29,945 nt of DNA from JBKJTP01 sp046590195 (GTDB taxonomy: Bacteria; Bacteroidota; Ignavibacteria; Palsa-1295). The stretch lies in NCBI GenBank assembly GCA_046590195.1, contig JBKJTP010000098.1, positions 1 through 29,945 of the forward strand, written 5' to 3'. This document shows, piece by piece, positions 1 through 7,650 of the stretch. Position numbers and translations under genes: made by a program. Numbering within the stretch: the first letter of the stretch is position 1; every line of letters starts with the position of its first letter. The notes beneath the pieces were generated by a model. It ran no database searches, was not told where the DNA came from, and was given only the letters and a program-made list of their open reading frames with translations.

Positions 1-20
1 CCTGGGTATCCGTTTCAGGC

Positions 21-71
21 TTTGAGCCCTTGGCGTCTTTGAGCCCTTGGCGGCTTTGAGCATTTCGTGCT
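21..71. repeat. 17-bp short tandem repeat, two exact-length copies plus a degenerate third
   Basis: Two adjacent 17-bp units starting TTTGAGCCCTTGGCG (21-37 and 38-54) differ only near the end. A third unit (55-71) keeps TTTGAGC and then diverges. It lies upstream of the promoter of the PAS-like gene. Nothing else is visible in the first 100 bases. Confidence 0.8.
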
Positions 72-76
72 CTAAA

Positions 77-109
77 TTGTTTATGGCCTCTGGAAAGTTC
101 GTAAATTTG
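77..109 (+). promoter_or_regulatory. Bacteroidetes-type promoter for the PAS-like gene
   Basis: TAAATTTG at 102-109 matches the TAnnTTTG -7 consensus of the primary sigma factor of Bacteroidetes. A partial -33 (TTG, 77-79) lies 22 nt upstream. The predicted start of transcription near 114 leaves about 95 nt of leader before the ATG at 209. The -7 match is exact; the -33 is weak. Confidence 0.45.
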
Positions 110-208
110 TGCAGCCCCAATGATCTCCCTAGTTGATTCGTCGCCTTCGACCCCGATCAGCGACTTTTGTAGGATCACGTTCTGACATTCACAGCCCCCC
201 ACGCTTCG

Positions 209-790
209 ATGCAAGTCATCCGAAGAAATGAACTCCTGAATTTCACCCGCGCCGAGCGCAGGTCGGAAGTGCTTGAGCTGAGCGTAGAACGCCGAGCCGA
301 GCTTGTGGAGAACATCATGATGTATCTCTACACTGTGCAGTCGAAAGAGCAGCGTGATGAATTGCTTGCGCTCGTGCAGACGATCCTGAACGATGAGCAG
401 GCGGTAAGTACGCAATTCACGACATCTGCCTATATCGTTTGCAACAGTAAGCTCAAGATCACCTTCGTGAACAAGATCTGGCTCGATCGCTCCCAAGTCG
501 ATGCAGAGCTTACGCTGGGTCGGGTACTGTACCACGAGCGCGATTATCGTGATTCGGAGATCGAGCAACTCTATTCAATGGTGATGGAGACGCGTATGAT
601 CGCCGATGCGTTGGTCCGATACCGCAACGTTGAGAAGGGTTACGACGGCTGGTTCGGGCTCGTCGTCATCCCTCTAGATGAAGGCGGCATCGGTGTGCTC
701 AGCAAGTTCGGCGCCACAAAGGAAGAGTTGACCGATCAGATCATCGATCCGGAGTCGCCTGACGCGCCACGATTCATCAACCTACACTAG
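209..790 (+). CDS. PAS-like domain protein, 193 aa
   Basis: Residues 1-60 are charged and helical (ARRSEVLELSVERRAELVENI). Residues about 70-170 look like a PAS fold: a strand pattern YIVCNSKLKITFVNKIWLD, a helical middle, and closing strands GWFGLVVIPLDEGGIGVLSK. There is no signal peptide, transmembrane segment, kinase, cyclase or DNA-binding output domain, so it is probably a cytoplasmic single-domain sensor or adaptor. The PAS call rests on the fold pattern only and no ligand residues could be assigned. The gene stands alone behind its own promoter and converges, with a 15-nt gap, on the lipoprotein gene at 806. No Shine-Dalgarno is visible before the ATG. Confidence 0.6.
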   Translation: MQVIRRNELLNFTRAERRSEVLELSVERRAELVENIMMYLYTVQSKEQRDELLALVQTILNDEQAVSTQFTTSAYIVCNSKLKITFVNKIWLDRSQVDAELTLGRVLYHERDYRDSEIEQLYSMVMETRMIADALVRYRNVEKGYDGWFGLVVIPLDEGGIGVLSKFGATKEELTDQIIDPESPDAPRFINLH

Positions 791-805
791 AGGATTGCGC
801 TTACT

Positions 806-1366
806 TCACCAGAACCAGGGGAGATAATCCCACGCCGGATCTATCATACTCACCTCGCTATTCGGCAGCGCCTGCAAGAGCATCTCGTCAGGCTCCATAC
901 TCTTGAGGTAACGCATGCGTATGAGCGTATCGCAATCGGCTACTACCTGAAAGATGCGCGCGTCTGAGTAGACACGCACATCAAGCACCGAGTCCTGCGC
1001 AAATCCAACACCCTTGCGCTCAAGCATTCGCTTGCCGGATGAATCGATGATGATGCCATCGCGGTCGAAGCGGACCGTCACGCCTTTGTCAACGATCTGA
1101 TCGCGGACCAGGCCTCGTGACGAGAGCATTGCACCCTCACCGCGATCGAGTCTCAGCACGAATCTCGTTTGGAACTGAGTCACGCCATACCGGCCGAACG
1201 AGATCATACCAGTGTCGCGCAGACGGACGAGCGACTTCCCCTTCGTCACCGAGTTCAGCGGCGAGCGGATCTTCACACCGATCGCGCTGTCATGGCCCAT
1301 GCTGAAGCGATACGGATCGCCGCAGCCAACAAGCACAAGAAGCAAGAGGATAGAAAGATACTTCAT
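806..1366 (-). CDS. Putative lipoprotein, 186 aa, last gene of the OmpA-lipoprotein cluster
   Basis: The start chosen is the ATG at 1366, which overlaps the stop of the upstream gene by one base (TGATG). It gives a textbook lipoprotein signal, MKYLSILLLLVLVGC, with the lipid-acceptor Cys at residue 15. A longer frame starting at 1393 would put nine extra residues before the signal and is less likely. The mature part is about 170 residues, mostly beta-strand-like, with no recognised domain or catalytic motif. One-base overlap suggests translational coupling to the 480-residue lipoprotein before it. Likely lodged in the outer membrane facing the periplasm. Function unknown. Confidence 0.7.
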   Translation of the reverse strand: MKYLSILLLLVLVGCGDPYRFSMGHDSAIGVKIRSPLNSVTKGKSLVRLRDTGMISFGRYGVTQFQTRFVLRLDRGEGAMLSSRGLVRDQIVDKGVTVRFDRDGIIIDSSGKRMLERKGVGFAQDSVLDVRVYSDARIFQVVADCDTLIRMRYLKSMEPDEMLLQALPNSEVSMIDPAWDYLPWFW

Positions 1367-2793
1367 CACTGCTCGCTTGCCTTTGATTGCCAAACGAACT
1401 GCGGGGTATAGATGCGGCTTCCTGCGCCGATCGTGATTCCGGCATAGACCGAACTGAATGATGAGCCGATTGGGCTTCCCTCCTGCACGAAAGAATTCGG
1501 CAGGAACGCGCCGCTGGAGCCATTTGAATAGCCAATGACAAGTCCAAAATTCATGTCGTTGAACATGTTCAGTCGCAACTTCGCACCGAGATTCACATAC
1601 ATCGAAGGATAGTAGTTGGCCTCAATAAACGGTTCAAGTGACAGATCTTCAGCTATGAGATGTGTGCGGTAACCAGCGCGGATCGGCAACACACTAAAGC
1701 TCGCCTGCTCGAAGCCGAGAGCCATGTACTGAAAGAGTGATGTACCAACGAAGAAATTGCTATCAAAAAGGGGTATTGGATAATGTGCGGTGCCGAATCG
1801 GGCAAGGCCTCCGGTAAACGGCAGTGCCGCAAGTACGGTATCGAACGCATTCGTGTAATCGGCGAACGCGCGAAGTATCTGGCCTTCAAAGATCGTGACT
1901 TCGATCGCGGAGTGTACATAATCCTTCCACTCGCGCTCTGTCTCTTCTGCCTTGTTGACGAAATCAAGCGTGCTTACACCTAATCCGAGATAAGGAAAGC
2001 CAAAAGCCTTTGTCGGAGCATTGTTCTCTTCGGCTGCACGCTTATCGAAGTTCCAGTTGAAGCCGGCCGCGAAGCCAACATATCCCTTCAGATTGAATCC
2101 GCCATAAGAACCGACCGTGAGCTCTGTGCCGATGTTCGCATACATCGAAGGCACTGCGCCAAAACCGACGAACGGTGAAGCATAGATGTATGGGATCTTC
2201 TCGCTAAAGTAAAATCGCTTACGGATATAGACGTTCATAAAGGGGTAGCTCGTAAAGCCTTCGTCCTCATTTCGGTTGATCGTCTCGAAAAGGCTTGTTC
2301 CGATCGTCCAGTCGGGCGCATCGTCAAACCATCGTAACCGCATTTCGTACGGTACAAGACGTACGAGATTACCCTTGAAGAAATTGTTCTGACTTGTACC
2401 GCCCGGATTCGCAACGCTGCCGATGCCATTGATCGTATTCGAATCGGCGATAGCATAAGCCCCGAGCAATCCAGGTCCGACGCCGTTCTTGCTTGAGGTG
2501 AGGACAAACCCGGCGAGTTCGAGTCCGCCAAGGCGCATGAAGTTCGGATACTTCCGGTCGTATGTCGAGTCATACGTCATCGTGTAGTGCCGAATATCGG
2601 TCTCCCGTGACGACGGGAAGACGACGCCATTATCATCCGGCGATCCGGGCACGTTGCGTACGCCTTCGCGATAGGTCGTGTCTCTTACAACGATCGTGTA
2701 ATAATCGGTCTCTGTGCGTGTGATCGCACAGCTTGAGATTAGAACGCCGAAGAGCAGCGCACTTATGATGTGTAGATACTTCGATCTCGTCAT
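1366..2793 (-). CDS. Putative outer-membrane lipoprotein of unknown function, about 475 aa
   Basis: The lipoprotein signal MTRSKYLHIISALLFGVLIS is followed by the lipidated Cys (lipobox ISSC). The ATG at 2793 is preferred. An in-frame ATG at 2802 and a GTG at 2811 (4-nt GTGA overlap with the upstream stop) are also possible. The mature chain is rich in alternating aromatic and glycine strands (for example YIYASPFVGFGAVPSMYANI) and ends with a Gly-rich strand, as in outer-membrane beta-barrel-like proteins. No named family is recognised. It lies between an OmpA/PD40 lipoprotein and a small lipoprotein with overlapping reading frames, so the three products are probably made together and may form one envelope complex (inference). 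Confidence 0.65.
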   Translation of the reverse strand: MTRSKYLHIISALLFGVLISSCAITRTETDYYTIVVRDTTYREGVRNVPGSPDDNGVVFPSSRETDIRHYTMTYDSTYDRKYPNFMRLGGLELAGFVLTSSKNGVGPGLLGAYAIADSNTINGIGSVANPGGTSQNNFFKGNLVRLVPYEMRLRWFDDAPDWTIGTSLFETINRNEDEGFTSYPFMNVYIRKRFYFSEKIPYIYASPFVGFGAVPSMYANIGTELTVGSYGGFNLKGYVGFAAGFNWNFDKRAAEENNAPTKAFGFPYLGLGVSTLDFVNKAEETEREWKDYVHSAIEVTIFEGQILRAFADYTNAFDTVLAALPFTGGLARFGTAHYPIPLFDSNFFVGTSLFQYMALGFEQASFSVLPIRAGYRTHLIAEDLSLEPFIEANYYPSMYVNLGAKLRLNMFNDMNFGLVIGYSNGSSGAFLPNSFVQEGSPIGSSFSSVYAGITIGAGSRIYTPQFVWQSKASEQ

Positions 2794-2807
2794 TAGGGTC
2801 ATTGAGA

Positions 2808-4550
2808 TCACTTGAATACTTTGATAAATTCAGCTCGTCGAGAACGCAATCGATAGATCTCGTCGGTCTCGTCAGCACGCTTTGCGATAGGCTGCATTCT
2901 GCCTCGCGAAACCAGTCTCATCTTATTTTTCGGGACACCACGCTTGACGAGTTCATCGCGAATGAAGGCAGCGCGGCGCTCACCAAGACGGTTATTGTAG
3001 TCGTCGGTCCCCATCGAATCAGTGTGGCCGATCACCACGATCTCCTTCAGCGTGCCTAACGATGCTTTCGCCGATCGAGCAACGAGATCCAGGGAGTTCT
3101 GCCAGCTCATCGGAAGTTGCTCACCGTTATCGCCGATGACGAACTCGTACGGATTCGAGTAATCGTCGAATGGGAAGTTGATACGCAGCACGAGTGTATC
3201 CGGCAGATTCAGCTCCAGCACAATATTCGTATCGAGCGACCTGCGAAGGTCGAGCGTCTTGATCGCGTAGAACGTCTCGCCTGTCTCTGCGCCGATGTCA
3301 TAGATCTTGCCCTTTTCGAGTCGTACACTGAACTCGCCATCGGGACCAAGCTCTTTGCGCTCGATCTCCTGCTGCGTCGAGTTATCGCGAACGAAGATCT
3401 CTGCACCTTCAGCAGGCACGTTGTCAGGGCCACGGGTGATCTGGCCATGCACGGTTGCTGGTTCCTTGTAGAGGCGCTGACGCTCCTGCTCAAGTTTCGC
3501 TTCGCGAATGGAGTCTTGACGTGTGCGAGGCCTCACGGCGAGTGCGCGTCCTCCGACGCGTGAGCTTAGCAACACAAAGAGATTCACTCCAGCAAACGAT
3601 GCTGGCTGCGATGAGGCATAATAGAATGTTGAATCTGTCGCTGCGAATGGGTAGTACTCATCGTACTTCGTATTCAGTGGCTTGCCAAGATTCTGCGCAA
3701 TATCGAATCCGTTGCCGAGTGGTGCGGCCTGAAAGAGATCGTAGCCGCCAACGGTGCTGTGGCCGTTCGATGCGAAGATGAGCGTGCCAGAGGCATTCAC
3801 GAACGGCGTGATCTCGTCACAAAGCGTATTGATCGTAGTGCCTAGCGGTTGCGGACGCGTCCACTCATCGCCACTCACTCTCGTCGCATACCAGATGTCA
3901 ACGCCGCCTTGTCCACCCTTGCGGTCGGATGCGAAGTAGATCGTTTTGCCGTCGCCAGTGAGTGTTGGCTGCGACTCGAAATAAGCCACCTCGTTCAGAG
4001 AAGCAAGCGAACGAACATTCGCAAGCGCCAAAGTGCCGTTCGACCAGGTTGGCTTTGCTACATAGAGGTCATAATCATTTGGATCACGATTCGGCGCCTT
4101 TGCTGAGAAATAAAGCTGTCCGTCAGATTCACTAAAGTATGCGCTTCCGAATGGCGTTGGCGCATCACCTGGGTTCACAGCCTTTGCGGACGCGAACTTG
4201 CTTAATGAGAGATCGGTAAGATACAGCTTCTGCTCAAACGTCTGCGGCGATCCTGACTCAGCCGAAACACGGCTGGAGGTGACAAGCCCTTGCAACGCGT
4301 TGCCGTGCGGGATCACTGCAATTGCATGATCATTCGCTTCTGTATTGATGTGCGCCGGAAGCAGTTTGATTTGTTGATAGATCCTGCCCGGACCTGGGTA
4401 GCTCGTGTCGATGAGGGTCTCGGTAAACTGGCCAGGCCTACACTGCGGGCGTGGTGGCGGCTGGCAATCCTCCTGACGGATCACCTGCGGTGCCGAGCAT
4501 CCAGCAACGCACAGCGTGACAAGGGCGAGCATATAGAGATACTTCATCAT
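2808..4550 (-). CDS. OmpA-family lipoprotein with PD40 propeller repeats, 580 aa
   Basis: Order of parts: lipoprotein signal with lipobox VAGC (Cys18); PD40/TolB-like beta-propeller repeats at about 90-330 (QPTLTGDGKTIYFASDRKGG, EITPFVNASGTLIFASNG, EYYPFAATDSTFYYASS); a carboxypeptidase-regulatory-like beta-sandwich at about 365-440 (TVHGQITRGPDNVPAEGAEI); and a C-terminal OmpA/Pal peptidoglycan-binding domain at about 455-580 with VVIGHTDSMG, NNRLGERRA and RSRRAEF. This architecture is common in Bacteroidota and anchors the outer membrane to peptidoglycan. In several T9SS bacteria relatives such as PorE work with the secretion machine, but a specific PorE assignment is not justified here. 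It is the first of three overlapping lipoprotein genes. A second ATG at 4547 is an equal start. Confidence 0.85.
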   Translation of the reverse strand: MMKYLYMLALVTLCVAGCSAPQVIRQEDCQPPPRPQCRPGQFTETLIDTSYPGPGRIYQQIKLLPAHINTEANDHAIAVIPHGNALQGLVTSSRVSAESGSPQTFEQKLYLTDLSLSKFASAKAVNPGDAPTPFGSAYFSESDGQLYFSAKAPNRDPNDYDLYVAKPTWSNGTLALANVRSLASLNEVAYFESQPTLTGDGKTIYFASDRKGGQGGVDIWYATRVSGDEWTRPQPLGTTINTLCDEITPFVNASGTLIFASNGHSTVGGYDLFQAAPLGNGFDIAQNLGKPLNTKYDEYYPFAATDSTFYYASSQPASFAGVNLFVLLSSRVGGRALAVRPRTRQDSIREAKLEQERQRLYKEPATVHGQITRGPDNVPAEGAEIFVRDNSTQQEIERKELGPDGEFSVRLEKGKIYDIGAETGETFYAIKTLDLRRSLDTNIVLELNLPDTLVLRINFPFDDYSNPYEFVIGDNGEQLPMSWQNSLDLVARSAKASLGTLKEIVVIGHTDSMGTDDYNNRLGERRAAFIRDELVKRGVPKNKMRLVSRGRMQPIAKRADETDEIYRLRSRRAEFIKVFK

Positions 4551-4609
4551 CTATAGGACGACGATGAAGGCACGGCATTACTGACCGAGCGCTGATTTGT
4601 CACAGTGAC

Positions 4610-5413
4610 TTAGGCGACTCGCTTCGTGACTAAAGAGAAGACATCCTTAACCCCAACAGACTCGTGACACCAGAACGGCTCGGCGAATTCGGTGCCGATG
4701 ATCATTCCATAGGCGCGCGCGCGAGCTTCGATCCATTCATAAAATCCCAGCTGTGTCAAGAAGGTCTCTGGCTCTTGTCTTTTAACTTCAGTCGCGTCCT
4801 TGCCTACACCCATTTGGGATTGAGATTCCTTCCGTCGAGCGAACTGCGTGGCGTAGGCTTCCATTGCCCGCATCCGGACAGGCATTACTTCGCTGACGTC
4901 GATGATGACCTTCGGCTCGAACGTATACGTCTGCATGTATTGCAAGACCAGCACCGGACGATGCGGCTCCTGCGGCTTTCCATCGTCATCCTGAGTCGGA
5001 ATATTCACTAATCCGGAAAGAAAGACTGCACGCTGAGCCAGCTTTGATGCAGCTTCGTGATCGGGATGACGCTCCTCTTTGTGCGGAGTGAGCAGGATCT
5101 GTGGCCTCAATGCTCGCAGTACGCGGATCAATTGCATCGTGTTCTCATCGGTCACGGCCACGCCGCCATCGGGTAGCCCGAGATTGACTCGATGATCGAG
5201 TTGCATGATCTCAGTAGCATCTGCCGTCTCGCGGGCGCGTGATTCAAGATTGCCGCGTGTGGAAAGCTCACCGAGTGTCAGATCGATGATCGCCGTTCGC
5301 TTGCCAGAGCGCTTGGCAGCTATCACGGTGCCTGCGCACGAAAGCTCTACATCATCGGGATGTGCAGCGAGCGCAACAAGATCGACAGGCGAAAGTCCGG
5401 CCAGATCAGCCAT
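4610..5413 (-). CDS. bshB1: Bacillithiol biosynthesis deacetylase BshB1, 267 aa
   Basis: A PIG-L/LmbE-family zinc deacetylase that removes the acetyl group from GlcNAc-malate, the second step of bacillithiol synthesis. Visible motifs: the metal-binding AAHPDDVE (His18, Asp20, Asp21), the family signature LTLGELSTRG at about 46-54, NLGLPDGG at 77-84, the second metal/catalytic segment ERHPDHEAA (His116, Asp118, His119), and EAYATQF near residue 185. Length and order fit BshB1 of Bacteroidota. It is cytoplasmic, with no signal peptide. It follows the amino acid permease gene by 18 nt and precedes the OmpA lipoprotein gene by 59 nt, so it may share their transcript. The other bacillithiol genes (bshA, bshC) are not in the window. 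Confidence 0.88.
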   Translation of the reverse strand: MADLAGLSPVDLVALAAHPDDVELSCAGTVIAAKRSGKRTAIIDLTLGELSTRGNLESRARETADATEIMQLDHRVNLGLPDGGVAVTDENTMQLIRVLRALRPQILLTPHKEERHPDHEAASKLAQRAVFLSGLVNIPTQDDDGKPQEPHRPVLVLQYMQTYTFEPKVIIDVSEVMPVRMRAMEAYATQFARRKESQSQMGVGKDATEVKRQEPETFLTQLGFYEWIEARARAYGMIIGTEFAEPFWCHESVGVKDVFSLVTKRVA

Positions 5414-5431
5414 GTAGCAGTTGGGATAAAG

Positions 5432-6904
5432 TTACTCGGGCAGTTCCTGCTGCCCAGTGTTCTGATAGCGATTCTGATACTTCCATAGGTAGTACAACGG
5501 CAACCCCGAGAGTACCATCAGCAGCCCCATAACACTGTTAAGGAATTCCTGCTTCCCGTCCTGGAAATTTTGAATGTCTGTCGTAAGCGAGAGCGTCACG
5601 AAGGTGATCGCAAAGAGGACGAAGAGTCCAGGTACGATAGGATAGCCAGGTACGCTGAAGGAGCGCTCGGCATTCGGGTGTCTGCGTCGCATAATAAAGA
5701 CGCCTGTACCCATCAGGATATAGACGATCCAGTTGACGAACACGTACATATCGATGATCGTCCAGAATGACCCCGAAAAGAGCAGCACGATCGCCCAGGC
5801 GCCTTGCATCATCAGCGAGATATGTGGGGTCTTGTATCTCGGATGCACCTCTCCTGTCTTCTTCCAAAAGAGGTTTGCCTTCGCCATTGCGAAGTAGCAG
5901 CGAGCATTCGTGAGGATGGTCGAGTTCGTCGCATCGAACGTTGAGAGCATGATCAGCGCCGCTATTAATCCGCCACCGATGCCACCGATCACGTTCGTTG
6001 CCATTGCGGATGCGACACGATCGCCCTCGACGTTCGCCATCATACCGATGGGCAGGATGTAGAGATACGCCAGGTTCACGATCATGTAGAGCGTGATGAA
6101 GATGAACGAGCCGAGCAGGATCGCTCGCGGTATCGTCTTGCTTGGCTCCTTCACCTCGCCAGCAAGGTAGGACACTGTGCCCCAACCGTCATACGCCCAA
6201 AAGGCACCGCTTAACGCGATCGCAACGATGCCGATCAACTCCGTGACCGACATTGCCGCCGTCTTATCGGTCGTTTGAAACCAGTGTGCTGTATCGCCCG
6301 CTGCGCCTCCGAAGAATAGCGCGATCAACGCGATCAAGAGTATTGCGAGGATCTTCGAACTTGTCGTGATGCTCTGGAATTTCCCGCTGATGGCAACGCC
6401 ACGAATGTTCAGGGCAGTCAGCACAATGATCGCGACCGCGCCTAGCAGTTTCACTCCAATATCTGCGAATGGATACAGCGTACCCAGGACAGGTATATTT
6501 ACGCCGAGCGACTCCCATGAGGGATCGAGCTTCGGAAGCGCGATGAACTCACCGGCGTAGGACGCGAAGATCGAGGCAATACCTGCGATAGCACCAGAGC
6601 CGGCGATCATGAGGTTCGCCCAGCCATAAAGGAAGCCGACCTGCTCGCCATAGATCTCCTTGAGATAGACGAACATGCCGCCAGTCTTGGGCATCTGTCC
6701 GACGAGTTCGCACTGGGTCATTGCGCCCATTGCGGTGAAGACTCCTCCGAGCAGCCACACGAAGAGCATCAGCGGGGCGCTCTCAAGCGTACGCGCCATG
6801 CCCGAGGGCGATGAAAAGATACCGGAGCCGACGACGCTGCCAATAACGACTGCCGTTGCGGCATAAAGCCCGAGCGCTCGGTTAAGTTGAGGACGAGAGG
6901 ACAT
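5432..6904 (-). CDS. APC-superfamily amino acid permease, 490 aa
   Basis: A multispanning inner-membrane transporter with about 12 predicted helices. The first helix carries the APC signature TAVVIGSVVGSGIFSSP (about residues 15-31), the glycine-rich unwound segment that binds the amino acid backbone, followed by the helix-2 region LLGGVFTAMGAMTQCELV and a family-typical GWGTVSYLAGEVKEPSKTIP stretch near 240. Length and layout match LAT-like or basic amino acid antiporters; the substrate cannot be read from the sequence. It is the first gene of a likely operon with bshB1 18 nt downstream. A TAGATTTG element lies about 50 nt before the ATG. No Shine-Dalgarno is seen. Confidence 0.85.
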   Translation of the reverse strand: MSSRPQLNRALGLYAATAVVIGSVVGSGIFSSPSGMARTLESAPLMLFVWLLGGVFTAMGAMTQCELVGQMPKTGGMFVYLKEIYGEQVGFLYGWANLMIAGSGAIAGIASIFASYAGEFIALPKLDPSWESLGVNIPVLGTLYPFADIGVKLLGAVAIIVLTALNIRGVAISGKFQSITTSSKILAILLIALIALFFGGAAGDTAHWFQTTDKTAAMSVTELIGIVAIALSGAFWAYDGWGTVSYLAGEVKEPSKTIPRAILLGSFIFITLYMIVNLAYLYILPIGMMANVEGDRVASAMATNVIGGIGGGLIAALIMLSTFDATNSTILTNARCYFAMAKANLFWKKTGEVHPRYKTPHISLMMQGAWAIVLLFSGSFWTIIDMYVFVNWIVYILMGTGVFIMRRRHPNAERSFSVPGYPIVPGLFVLFAITFVTLSLTTDIQNFQDGKQEFLNSVMGLLMVLSGLPLYYLWKYQNRYQNTGQQELPE

Positions 6905-6951
6905 TGATCAGGGTTGAGCCAACAGAGGCAGTTGAAGCGATCCTAGTCCTG

Positions 6952-6959
6952 CAAATCTA
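6952..6959 (-). promoter_or_regulatory. -7 element (TAGATTTG) upstream of the permease operon
   Basis: On the minus strand TAGATTTGCAGG matches TAnnTTTG exactly and shares the trailing CA with three other elements in the window. Transcription would begin near 6947, about 43 nt before the permease ATG at 6904. No good TTTG -33 box is seen at the usual distance. Confidence 0.45.
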
Positions 6960-6986
6960 AGGAAAGAGTTAGCATGAAGGATGAGC

Positions 6987-7020
6987 TTTGACCTGGCGGT
7001 CTCTTGGATGAGTATATTTG
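6987..7020 (+). promoter_or_regulatory. Promoter with TTTG -33 and TATATTTG -7, placed 4 nt before an ATG
   Basis: TTTG (6987-6990) and TATATTTG (7013-7020) are separated by 22 nt, close to the Bacteroidetes -33/-7 arrangement. The -7 box is followed by CACG and then ATG at 7025. Transcription would therefore begin at or next to the start codon, giving a leaderless message. Confidence 0.55.
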
Positions 7021-7024
7021 CACG

Positions 7025-7447
7025 ATGCTCGGCCAGTTGATCCAGACGAGAAAGAAGACACTGTTTTTAAGGGAGATGGGGGCGATCCTGTTGCTCGGCG
7101 CCACACTTCATTTTGTGGGTGTCTCCTATCTTTACGCGAGCGAGGGATTTCCGAAGCATGAGAGGATCGCCTATATTTTCTTTATCGGGCTGATACAGCT
7201 GGCCGTGGGCCTGCTGGATATTCTTGCTTCCAGACTCGTGCAACTCGATCGCTCAAGTGCGATCTCGGTCGTGACGGTCTCGACCATATTGATCACAGGC
7301 TATGTGATCATGATCGTGCCAGTGTACCCAGACCTTTCTTTTGCGTTCAAGCTCGCACCACCATCTTATCTGCTGTATCACTGGTGGGTTTCGATTCGAC
7401 TCAGGTGGTGGGGTTCGATTCGACTCAGGCGTGAGAGTTCAGAATAG
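7025..7447 (+). CDS. Small four-helix membrane protein of unknown function, 140 aa
   Basis: Four hydrophobic segments are visible: MGAILLLGATLHFVGVSYLY, IAYIFFIGLIQLAVGLLDIL, AISVVTVSTILITGYVIMIV and a weaker FKLAPPSYLLYHWW. The ATG at 7025 is chosen over the in-frame ATG at 7004 because the latter lies upstream of the -7 box. The positive N-terminus (QTRKKTLFLRE) would stay in the cytoplasm. The last 16 residues are a tandem duplication of eight residues (WWVSIRLR/WWGSIRLR) produced by a 24-bp DNA repeat, which suggests recent slippage. No family is recognised. It lies upstream of a histidine kinase but 200 nt apart, so joint transcription is uncertain. Confidence 0.65.
   Translation: MLGQLIQTRKKTLFLREMGAILLLGATLHFVGVSYLYASEGFPKHERIAYIFFIGLIQLAVGLLDILASRLVQLDRSSAISVVTVSTILITGYVIMIVPVYPDLSFAFKLAPPSYLLYHWWVSIRLRWWGSIRLRRESSE
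7382..7429 (+). repeat. 24-bp direct tandem repeat at the end of the membrane-protein gene
   Basis: 7382-7405 and 7406-7429 differ at a single base (unit TGGTGGGTTTCGATTCGACT plus CAGG). As the unit is eight codons, the reading frame is preserved. The 200 bases that follow, up to the kinase gene, hold no recognised element. Confidence 0.9.
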
Positions 7448-7650
7448 AGGCGGCAGCACCGGATGATCACAGTACGGAACACGCACTTGTTACCCGGCGT
7501 TTGGGTGGAGCTACAATCAAAACCAGCCTGTGCCGAGTTGAATGTAAACCCTTCATTGCAAGCGTGGGCCATGACGCCCTAAGCCCGGTAAGGTAAACAG
7601 CGTTATCCTGCACCCATACTTTACCCCGACAACAGACCCTTCCTGAGTCT

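Noticed and set aside
1..63. Minus-strand open frame from an ATG at 63 (MLKAAKGSKTPR) running off the left edge
   Set aside because: Only 21 codons are visible and they lie in the 17-bp repeat; no ribosome-binding site or recognisable protein. It could be the start of a gene outside the window, but this cannot be supported.
4599..4609. GTCACAGTGAC palindrome after the bshB1 stop as a terminator
   Set aside because: The stem is only 5 bp with a one-base loop and there is no T-run; too weak to call.
5538..6185. 215-codon frame on the same strand as the permease
   Set aside because: It is a +1 shadow of the permease gene, rich in His, Arg and Asp with no membrane or domain pattern.
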